Part shown: positions 18,860 through 25,311 of the stretch, one piece after another
Layout of the letters: each line of letters begins with the position of its first letter
Position numbering within the stretch: the first letter of the stretch is position 1
NCBI RefSeq assembly: GCF_009183365.2
Contig: NZ_CP068230.1
Location: 3,811,001 to 3,875,000 of the forward strand
Source of the DNA: Shewanella algae
GTDB lineage: Bacteria; Pseudomonadota; Gammaproteobacteria; Enterobacterales; Shewanellaceae
Direction: 5' to 3'
Length of the DNA: 64,000 nt
Notes under the pieces: model-generated
The model's database searches: none
What the model saw: only the letters and a program-made list of their open reading frames with translations
What the model was told of the DNA's origin: nothing
Made by a program: the position numbers and the translations under genes

Positions 18860-19072
18860 CTAATCAACTTTGACGTAGAAGCAGTTGCATTTACAACTGA
18901 ACAAGCCGATTTGCGGATCCTTGGGCTTCTTGCCACTGCGCTTGGCCTGTGAATTGGCCACCTCGACAGCATGCTTGATCTCGCTGATTTCCTTGCGTGA
19001 TAAGCGCCTGGTATGCCCATGTACTGGGCAACGCTCTCTTTCACCATCATGGGTGATACGTTCACCTGACAT
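18860..19072 (-). CDS. Small Cys/His-rich protein at the end of the rtc operon
   Basis: 70 residues beginning MSGERITHDGERERCPVHGH. Metal-ligand candidates are Cys15, His18 and His20 (CPVHGH) and a C-terminal Cys-Lys-Cys-Asn-Cys cluster (CKCNCF), with a basic helical middle (SRKEISEIKHAVEVANSQAKRSGKK). This would suit a small zinc-binding nucleic-acid or ribosome-associated protein. GGAG lies before the ATG, and it starts 54 bases after the rtcA stop on the same strand, so it is the likely last gene of the RNA repair operon. I do not recognise the family. Confidence 0.6.
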   Translation of the reverse strand: MSGERITHDGERERCPVHGHTRRLSRKEISEIKHAVEVANSQAKRSGKKPKDPQIGLFSCKCNCFYVKVD

Positions 19073-19126
19073 GCTCTATTCTCCTTTTTATTTTTCGCCC
19101 GCCTGGCTGCTAGCCTCCACAGTAGT

Positions 19127-20164
19127 TCAGCTGCTTATGCTAATTTGCCAACACAGCTCATTTTGCTGTTCAGCCCTAATATTGATATCCATAAACTGCT
19201 TGATGACCTCAATATTGGTGCTTGTGTGCAGGCTCGGTTTGCTGGTCGTGTAACTGCCTTTTCCAGCCAAGGCCATGGGAATGAGTAACTGATCCGCCAG
19301 TTGCTCTTCCACTGCTGCTTCGGCGCTAACAAACTTATTTACCCGCCCCGCACATCGCTTGGCCACGCGCTCTGCCGAGAGGCCCTGCTCGCCAACCACT
19401 TCAAACAGGTTGGTATGTGTCTTACCCTGGATTGTTAACTGAAAGCTATTACCTGGCCCTATGGAGTCCACATCCGTGATTATGCCTGACGATGCGCTCC
19501 ACCCCAGAACCGTTTTTGCTGCAGCCACTTCTCTTTGCCCAATAGACACAGGTAACTGGCTGACAAGTGCATGAAGCCCGCAGTTTTCCGGTTTTTTTGC
19601 AGACTCACTTCCAGGCTCCATGAGCCTAATTGGGCTAAAGACTTTTGCCGGCTTTATCTCTATCTGCCACTTGCCACCACCTACCGGATAAAACCCAAGC
19701 GAAGACTTCACAATTTGGCAATCGATGCCCATCAGCTTTAACAGCGGCAAATAGGACTGCTCCAGAAAACACAGCGAGGGCGACATTCCATTGTGCGTGC
19801 CACCTTCAAACTCGACCTTGGAGCCTGCCTTCGCCAGCGCCAAAACCGGCAAAATGGTTTGGCACACCAACACTGTACTTCCTGCTGTGCCAATGGCGAA
19901 ACGATAATCGCCGGGCAAAACCTCACCGGGCGAAAACCGTATCCGGCTGGAGCCCAGTTCCACCCCTTCTGTGCTCGCCTCACATATCGCTTGTGCCGCC
20001 AATACCGAGGTCAGGTGTTGGCGCAGCAATCCGGGTTTCTTACGCTTGGCTCGAATATTGACTATTTCGATTGGCCGCTGAGTCAAAATAGACAGGGTCA
20101 ATGCTGTCCTTAACACCTGACCACCGCCTTCTCCCTGCGCCCCATCTATCACTAAATACGGCAT
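19127..20164 (-). CDS. rtcA: RNA 3'-terminal phosphate cyclase RtcA
   Basis: Converts RNA 3'-phosphate (or 2'-phosphate) ends to 2',3'-cyclic phosphate through a covalent AMP-histidine intermediate. 345 residues, family-typical. The N-terminal GAQGEGGGQVLRTALTLSI loop, KRKKPGLLRQHLTSV, GGTHNGMSPSLCFLEQSYLP, GFYPVGGGKW and the catalytic-His region SLHTSTNIEVIKQF near residue 322 are all intact. It starts 3 bases after the rtcB stop. In Salmonella RtcA activity is needed to make the cyclic-phosphate tRNA fragments that RtcR senses. Confidence 0.95.
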   Translation of the reverse strand: MPYLVIDGAQGEGGGQVLRTALTLSILTQRPIEIVNIRAKRKKPGLLRQHLTSVLAAQAICEASTEGVELGSSRIRFSPGEVLPGDYRFAIGTAGSTVLVCQTILPVLALAKAGSKVEFEGGTHNGMSPSLCFLEQSYLPLLKLMGIDCQIVKSSLGFYPVGGGKWQIEIKPAKVFSPIRLMEPGSESAKKPENCGLHALVSQLPVSIGQREVAAAKTVLGWSASSGIITDVDSIGPGNSFQLTIQGKTHTNLFEVVGEQGLSAERVAKRCAGRVNKFVSAEAAVEEQLADQLLIPMALAGKGSYTTSKPSLHTSTNIEVIKQFMDINIRAEQQNELCWQISISS

Positions 20165-20167
20165 GAT

Positions 20168-21394
20168 TTACCCCTTAACGCACACAACTTGCTTCAAGGT
20201 GTAAACCACTTCAACCAAATCTTTCTGCGCTTCCATGACCTTATCTATATCCTTGTAGGCATGAGGTATCTCATCAATGACTGCCGCATCTTTACGGCAC
20301 TCCACCCCTTGAGTGGCTTCAATTTGATCTTTGACCTTATATACCTTTTTCGCCTGGGTTCTGGACATTACCCGCCCGGCACCGTGACTGCAGCTATTGA
20401 AACTTTCGGGGTTTCCCAAGCCCCTGACAATAAAGGAACGAGCCCCCATACTTCCTGGAATAATCCCCATTTCGCCCTTTTCGGCTCGAACGGCACCTTT
20501 ACGGGTGACATAGCAGTCTTTACCGAAATGCCGCTCCCGGGAGATATAGTTGTGATGGCAATTCACCGCCAATTCCGCTGTCGAAAACCCTGTCGGGATC
20601 TGCTTTCTTAAGGCTGCAATCGCATTGAACATCATGATTTCACGGTTTTTCGCCGCATAATCCTGCGCCCACTCCACGGCCTCGACATAGTCATCAAAAT
20701 ACTCACTCCCCTCTTCCAGATAAGCCAAATCCATATCGGGCAAGTTAATCTGATGGCGCTGCATCTCTTTCCTGGCCAGCTCGATAAAATAGGTACCTAT
20801 CCGGTTGCCCACACCGCGACTGCCTGAATGCAACATAATCCACACGGCATTATTTTCGTCCAAACAGAGCTCAAGAAAGTGATTGCCTGTACCCATAGTG
20901 CCTAAGTGGTTCAGGTTATTACTCTTCTTTATTGCCGGGTGCTTTTCACAAATTCGCTCGAACCTGGTTGCCAGTTTTTTCCATTCCTCGGCCACCAGCT
21001 CAGGAACATTGTGCCAGGCACCTCTGTCCCTTGCCCCTCTAGCTCTTCCGGTTCGGCCATGGGGGATAGCGGCCTCAAAGGCACTTCTTATTCCAGCCAA
21101 ATTATCCGGAAGCTGACTGGCGGATAAGGTCGTTTTGACGGCTACCATGCCGCAGCCAATATCGACACCAACGGCAGCGGGAATAACGGCATCCACCGAT
21201 GGTATTACGCTGCCAATGGTTGCCCCCTTGCCCATATGGACATCCGGCATAACTGCTATGTGTGAATGTACCAAAGGCATAGCGGCAATGTTGTTCAACT
21301 GCTCCAGAGCCTTGTCTTCAAAAGGAACTCCCTTGGTCCACGCTTTAATCGTTGCCCGTCCCTTGCTTTCTATCACGTTGTAATTACTACACAT
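20168..21394 (-). CDS. rtcB: RNA ligase RtcB
   Basis: GTP- and Mn2+-dependent ligase joining RNA 3'-phosphate or 2',3'-cyclic phosphate ends to 5'-OH ends, as in healing cleaved tRNA. 408 residues. Metal ligands and catalytic residues are in place: Asp and Cys in AVGVDIGCGM, His in GTGNHFLELC, His in MLHSGSRGVGN, His in NCHHNYISRE, and the guanylylated His in SCSHGAGRVMSR. The last residues VVYTLKQVVCVKG match E. coli RtcB closely. The ATG at 21394 (AAAGGA upstream) is preferred over an in-frame start at 21415. Middle gene of the slipin-rtcB-rtcA operon. Confidence 0.96.
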   Translation of the reverse strand: MCSNYNVIESKGRATIKAWTKGVPFEDKALEQLNNIAAMPLVHSHIAVMPDVHMGKGATIGSVIPSVDAVIPAAVGVDIGCGMVAVKTTLSASQLPDNLAGIRSAFEAAIPHGRTGRARGARDRGAWHNVPELVAEEWKKLATRFERICEKHPAIKKSNNLNHLGTMGTGNHFLELCLDENNAVWIMLHSGSRGVGNRIGTYFIELARKEMQRHQINLPDMDLAYLEEGSEYFDDYVEAVEWAQDYAAKNREIMMFNAIAALRKQIPTGFSTAELAVNCHHNYISRERHFGKDCYVTRKGAVRAEKGEMGIIPGSMGARSFIVRGLGNPESFNSCSHGAGRVMSRTQAKKVYKVKDQIEATQGVECRKDAAVIDEIPHAYKDIDKVMEAQKDLVEVVYTLKQVVCVKG

Positions 21395-21463
21395 TACTGA
21401 TTCCTTTACTTCCAATCCATTTCTCAGCGGGCTGCGGCATCCTCTTCGCCGCAGCCCTTCCCG

Positions 21464-22633
21464 TCAGGCTATTTTCACTATGCCATTCATAAGCCCTTCC
21501 AGGCCGCCGTAAACCGTCAGGTTGCCTATCTTGTCCGACACTTTCTCGAGTGCTTCAAGCTCCTTCAACCGCATCAAGGTAGGATTGTTTTCCATCACCT
21601 TGGCAGTGTTGTGCAAACTTCTGGTGGCCGATGTTTCTTCGCGGCGCTTGATCACATTGGCTTCCGCCGCTTTTTGTGCTTCCACCACCTGATTCAATAT
21701 CGCCTTCATCTCTCCGGGCAGAATAATGTCCTTCACGCCCACATTGACCAGTGAGATACCTATCGCAGTAAGCTGATCTGAAACCAGTTCCTTAACTGTT
21801 TCATTGACATACAACTTATCCAACAGAATATCGTCCAGGGACTTGGTGCCAACCGCTTCTCGCAACGCCAGTTGCAATGTTTTATAGACAAAGTCATCCA
21901 CCTTATCCACGCTGCGGGCAGCAAGTTCGGCATCCTGCAATCTAATGCTCGCGCTAAGATTAATCCGCAGGCTCACCCTGTCTTTACTCAAGATTTCCTG
22001 GCCTGAAATCTCCAGCATCTGCGTCCGGCAATCAAAGGGCTTCACTTCAATCGTGTGATTGAACTGCCAAAATGCGTGCTGCCCCGGCTCTAACCTGCGT
22101 ATGAATCGACCATTTACATACAACAAGCCGATATGGTCTTTGGCGACAGAGATATCCGCAATCGGCTTAATCGCCACTGTACGGTTGCTTCTGATCAATC
22201 TTGTAGCGGTATTGGCTCCCGCACGATTGATCAAGAAGAGCAGCTTTTCATCAACTTGCAGATTTTCCTCAATTGAGAGGGTATCCAACCTCAATTCCCC
22301 CGCGTCTTTCCACAGGTAAAGGTGCTCACCCGGTGCAACAATGCCTTGCAACAGATCGTCCACATAGAGCAATCCCACTTCATTGCTCGACAGTTTCCAA
22401 TGCGAGATGTGTTTACGCAGAGCATCGCTGCTTCGGTAAAGTCTGTCGGCATTTTTTTCAGCAAAGTAGAGCGTATTGATATCAAAGGTAATGAATTCCA
22501 GATCATCTTTAATATCCCAAATTTTGTGCTTCCCGGGCATAAGTACATCCGCCAGCATTTGATTTTTAAACATCAATACCCTTTGATTTTCAGCGACTGT
22601 AACCGTTTTTCTTATTGAGAGTTTTTTAAACAT
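21464..22633 (-). CDS. Slipin-like SPFH/band-7 protein of the rtc operon
   Basis: 389 residues. The C-terminal half is an SPFH domain (LQLALREAVGTKSLDDILLDKLYVNE near residues 270-290, NVGVKDIILPGEMKAILNQVVEAQKAAEANVIKRREETSATRSLHNTA). The N-terminal 200 residues contain three repeats of a VxLLYVxxxLxxxLxPGxHxxW unit near residues 18-42, 85-110 and 167-192. There is no transmembrane helix, unlike classical stomatins, so it is likely cytoplasmic or peripheral. Slipin-like genes are known partners of rtcBA in some bacteria. First coding gene behind the tRNA-like leader; stop to rtcB start is 69 bases. Confidence 0.8.
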   Translation of the reverse strand: MFKKLSIRKTVTVAENQRVLMFKNQMLADVLMPGKHKIWDIKDDLEFITFDINTLYFAEKNADRLYRSSDALRKHISHWKLSSNEVGLLYVDDLLQGIVAPGEHLYLWKDAGELRLDTLSIEENLQVDEKLLFLINRAGANTATRLIRSNRTVAIKPIADISVAKDHIGLLYVNGRFIRRLEPGQHAFWQFNHTIEVKPFDCRTQMLEISGQEILSKDRVSLRINLSASIRLQDAELAARSVDKVDDFVYKTLQLALREAVGTKSLDDILLDKLYVNETVKELVSDQLTAIGISLVNVGVKDIILPGEMKAILNQVVEAQKAAEANVIKRREETSATRSLHNTAKVMENNPTLMRLKELEALEKVSDKIGNLTVYGGLEGLMNGIVKIA

Positions 22634-22655
22634 AGTTAATTTCCTTTTATTCTTT

Positions 22656-22675
22656 CACTTACCCGGAAGTAAGTG
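22656..22675 (-). other. Perfect hairpin just before the slipin gene
   Basis: CACTTAC / GTAAGTG, a 7-bp stem with a 6-nt loop (TTCCGG), ends 22 bases before the slipin ATG and close to its AAAGGAAA ribosome site. It could protect the 5' end of the mRNA after processing of the upstream tRNA-like RNAs, or control translation. No T run follows, so it is not a terminator. Confidence 0.5.
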
Positions 22676-22821
22676 GAGTTAGCAAGAGTTCATTGCTTAA
22701 CTGAGAAAGGCACCTGATTTCTAAATGGCAGGGAGCATCCTGCTGGCTACCATTGGTCCATCTTTAGCGTTTATCAGTCATTGGCAAAAACGACTCGCTA
22801 ACCTTGATTCTTGCAATTTGA
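22676..22821 (-). other. Structured leader segment between tRNA-like 3 and the slipin gene
   Basis: No ORF. Read on the minus strand it can form TAGCG...CGCTA with an inner AGTC...GACT (about 22766-22800) and a GCAGG/CCTGC hairpin with a 6-nt loop (about 22728-22743). This is more structure than a plain untranslated leader needs. There is no similarity I can recognise to Y RNAs, which occupy this position in the Salmonella rtc operon. Confidence 0.4.
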
Positions 22822-22894
22822 ATTTAGGGCGGGATTTGAACCCACAACAATCGAATTAACACTTCGATGCTCTACCAATTTGAGCTACCTGTAT
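22822..22894 (-). ncRNA. tRNA-like RNA 3 (tRNA-Asn(GUU)-like, defective acceptor stem)
   Basis: Cloverleaf of 73 nt. D arm GCTC/GAGC with a GG-containing loop; anticodon arm TCGAA/TTCGA with a normal 7-nt loop GTGTTAA, giving anticodon GUU with U33 and A37; variable loop of 5; T arm GTGGG/CCCGC with loop TTCAAAT. The acceptor stem has only 5 of 7 pairs (C-A and A-A mismatches), and its first two bases are the last two of tRNA-like 2. No CCA is encoded. A functional tRNA-Asn is unlikely. Confidence 0.75.
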
Positions 22895-22961
22895 TTAAGG
22901 AAGGATTCGAACCTTCGACTACGACATTACGCCGCTGCTCTACCCTCTGAGCTACTTAAAT
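22893..22961 (-). ncRNA. tRNA-like RNA 2 (short anticodon arm)
   Basis: Cloverleaf of 69 nt. Perfect 7-bp acceptor ATTTAAG/CTTAAAT, linker TA, D arm GCTC/GAGC with loop AGAGGGTA, anticodon stem GCGGC/GTCGT (two G-U pairs) closing a 5-nt loop GTAAT, 4-nt variable loop, T arm GAAGG/CCTTC with loop TTCGAAT. Only 20 nt separate D and T stems (about 22-24 in normal tRNAs). There is no U33, no usable anticodon and no CCA. It lies 2 nt after copy 1. Confidence 0.8.
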
Positions 22962-22963
22962 CC

Positions 22964-23033
22964 TATTAAGATGGGAATCGAACCCATGACCGACGAATCC
23001 ACTTCGCTGCTCTTCCAGCTGAGCTACTTAATA
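22964..23033 (-). ncRNA. tRNA-like RNA 1 (short anticodon arm)
   Basis: Cloverleaf of 70 nt. Perfect 7-bp acceptor TATTAAG/CTTAATA, linker TA, D arm GCTC/GAGC with loop AGCTGGAA, anticodon stem GCGAA/TTCGT (one G-U pair) closing a 5-nt loop GTGGA, 5-nt variable loop, perfect T arm ATGGG/CCCAT with loop TTCGATT. D and T stems are 21 nt apart, two short. The acceptor is all A-U apart from one G-C. No CCA is encoded. First structured RNA behind the putative sigma54 promoter, about 80 nt downstream of its predicted start. Confidence 0.8.
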
Positions 23034-23122
23034 ATGCATTTGATTAGGCATACGCAGTCACAATGTTCAGCGCACCGGTGTGACCTTTGAATCACAACCA
23101 CTTAATCAGACAAGTTATCTAT

Positions 23123-23138
23123 ATCAATCAATGTGCCA
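23123..23138 (-). promoter_or_regulatory. Putative sigma54 promoter of the tRNA-like/slipin/rtcBA operon
   Basis: TGGCAC-N5-TTGAT on the minus strand matches the -24 element exactly and the -12 element TTGCA except GA for GC, at canonical spacing. It is what RtcR, a sigma54 activator, needs. The predicted start near 23111 puts all three tRNA-like RNAs in the transcript. An inverted repeat GTGCC..GGCAC at 23133-23148 overlaps the -24 element. Confidence 0.6.
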
Positions 23139-23293
23139 ACTTAGGCACCAACTAAAAACAAAATTCATAACACCATGATTATTAAAAATAAATAATTTGC
23201 GAAACTCATAAACCCTGATTTACTACCAGGTTGACCGAAAACAAAAAAAGTAATTAAATGGATACAAACATATCAATATGGATATCACAAATA

Positions 23294-24907
23294 ATGAAAC
23301 GCACTGTGGTCGTAAGTTTGGTTGGCACTCAATTGGATTACACAGGGAAAGGAAGTGATAGATGGGCCAAGTGGCGCCCCAATGTCAGTTTATGCAGCCA
23401 AGAAGATTTGATTGTCAGCCAACTGCACATGCTTCATGACAACCACAGTAAAAGATTGGCCAGCAGTGTTGCGGCCGATATTGGCAGCATTTCACCGGAA
23501 ACAGAAGTCGAATTACACAATGTGAACTTCAATGATCCCTGGGATTTTGAAGAGGCTTACTCAAAACTCTATGATTGGTGCCACCAACAGGTATTCGATA
23601 CCGACCGGAACGACTATCTATTCCATATCACCACAGGTACCCATGTTCTGCAGATATGTATTTTCCTGCTGACAGAGAGCGGCCACTTTCCCGGCCGCTT
23701 GATACAAACCTCACCGGATAGAGGCAATAAAAATAAGGCTATAGGAAAAACCCAGATCATTGATTTGGACCTTTCCAAGTACGACCAACTGGCGACACGC
23801 TTCGACAAGGAACACCTCGAAGGAAAAGAATTTCTTAAGAGTGGTATAGAGACGAAAAATGCGGCATTTAACCGACTGATTACGCAAATCGAAAAGGTCG
23901 CGATCCGCTCCAGCGATCCTATGTTGCTCACAGGCCCAACCGGTGCCGGCAAGAGTCAACTTGCTACCCGTATTTTTCAGCTGAAGAAAAAGCGCTCAAT
24001 GTTGGAAGGAGAGCTGGTATCGGTAAACTGTGCAACGCTGAGAGGCGAAAATGCCATGGCAGCATTGTTTGGTCACACCAAAGGAGCCTTTACCGGGGCG
24101 CAAAAAGAACGCCGTGGATACCTTCTGACAGCAAATAAAGGCATGTTATTTCTAGATGAAATAGGTGAGCTCGGGCTGGAAGAACAAGCCATGCTGCTGC
24201 ACGCAATTGAAAACAAGACTTTTCATCCTGTGGGCAGTGATCAACCGGTATCCAGCGACTTTCAGTTGATAGCCGGAACAAATAGAAATCTGAAGTCACA
24301 AGTCCATCAGGGCCTTTTTCGGGAAGATCTGCTGGCCAGGATCAACTTGTGGACCTATGAACTCCCCGCATTAAAAGATCGCAAAGAAGACATTCCAGCC
24401 AATATTGACTACGAAGTCAGACTCTACGAACAAAAAACCGGACAGCGAATTCAATTCAATAAAGAGGCTAGGATTGCATTCGAAAACTTTGCCACTTCCA
24501 ACATGGCTATTTGGTCAGGTAATTTCCGCGATCTAAGTTCAGCCATCACAAGATTGTGTACATTGGCAGACTCATCAAGGATCTCTGTGGATGATGTGAA
24601 AGAAGAAATCGCGCGACTTGAGCAGTTCTGGCAATCTTCTCCACACGATACTCAGGTAGAAACGTTGAAGCAGTATCTTGCTGATGAAGAAATTGCCCAG
24701 TTGGATCAGTTTGATGCCAATCAGCTCAACTATGTTTTAAATATCTGCAAGCAACACGGCAGCATGGCATCGGCCGGCAGAGAGTTATTCGATGTCAGTA
24801 GAACCAAGAAAGCCCAAACCAACGATTCGACAAGATTGCAAAAGTATCTCCAAAAATTCGGCTTAACTTGGTCGAAGATACAATCCAAGGGGAAAGAATT
24901 AGCCTGA
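23294..24907 (+). CDS. rtcR: Sigma54-dependent activator RtcR of the RNA repair operon
   Basis: 537 residues from the Met that matches the E. coli start (MKRTVVVSLVGTQLDYTGKG). The N-terminal roughly 180 residues form the divergent CARF ligand domain, including HITTGTHVLQICIFLL; in Salmonella this domain binds 5' tRNA fragments with cyclic phosphate ends. The AAA+ domain has Walker A GPTGAGKS, the sigma54-contact loop GAFTGA, Walker B GMLFLDEIGEL and FREDLLARINLW. The C-terminal helix-turn-helix region contains ASAGRELFDVSR. A Met at 23258 is in frame but not conserved. No strong Shine-Dalgarno sequence precedes either start. Divergent from the operon it should activate. Confidence 0.95.
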   Translation: MKRTVVVSLVGTQLDYTGKGSDRWAKWRPNVSLCSQEDLIVSQLHMLHDNHSKRLASSVAADIGSISPETEVELHNVNFNDPWDFEEAYSKLYDWCHQQVFDTDRNDYLFHITTGTHVLQICIFLLTESGHFPGRLIQTSPDRGNKNKAIGKTQIIDLDLSKYDQLATRFDKEHLEGKEFLKSGIETKNAAFNRLITQIEKVAIRSSDPMLLTGPTGAGKSQLATRIFQLKKKRSMLEGELVSVNCATLRGENAMAALFGHTKGAFTGAQKERRGYLLTANKGMLFLDEIGELGLEEQAMLLHAIENKTFHPVGSDQPVSSDFQLIAGTNRNLKSQVHQGLFREDLLARINLWTYELPALKDRKEDIPANIDYEVRLYEQKTGQRIQFNKEARIAFENFATSNMAIWSGNFRDLSSAITRLCTLADSSRISVDDVKEEIARLEQFWQSSPHDTQVETLKQYLADEEIAQLDQFDANQLNYVLNICKQHGSMASAGRELFDVSRTKKAQTNDSTRLQKYLQKFGLTWSKIQSKGKELA

Positions 24908-25311
24908 TATGTACTAGCTCACCCACCTCCTAGCCCTGGAACTCTGGGTCTGCCACACGAATCTGGCCCAGTTTCCATTTTATCAGCGCCCTGACGCTAT
25001 CATCTCCCAGCCCCAGATTATTTATGCACCAACTGAGTTTTCCTGTCTCACACATTTAACACGGCTTGACGGGCAAATTTTCTGATGGGCTACCACCTGG
25101 ACTGATAAACAACATGCTCAGTTCTCAGCTCGATATGTTTATCCAAAGCATTAATGAGGTATGTTTAGTCTCGAACGACCTCCCATACCCCTTCTCTCCT
25201 GAAAAAGCATACAGCACTAAAAACCTAATGCTGTACGCCGATTTCAACAGCCCTGTCCGCTTCACATCCAGGCTTTAATCACACCTATTTATGATAGCTG
25301 GAGCCAAATAA
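24908..25311. other. 404-base gap after rtcR, no confident gene
   Basis: No convincing gene. A 41-codon minus-strand frame (24930-25055, opening MCETGKLSWCINN) has protein-like composition but no ribosome site and could be a remnant. A 70-codon plus-strand frame at 25066-25278 has no homology I can recall and no good Shine-Dalgarno sequence. Confidence 0.3.

Noticed and set aside
22676..22821. Y RNA (Yrl) gene as in Salmonella rtc operons
   Set aside because: No Ro-binding stem or Rsr gene is visible; the tRNA-like RNAs have full anticodon arms, unlike Y RNA tRNA-like modules.
25066..25278. 70-codon plus-strand frame downstream of rtcR
   Set aside because: No ribosome site, no recognisable composition or family, and it sits in a low-information gap.
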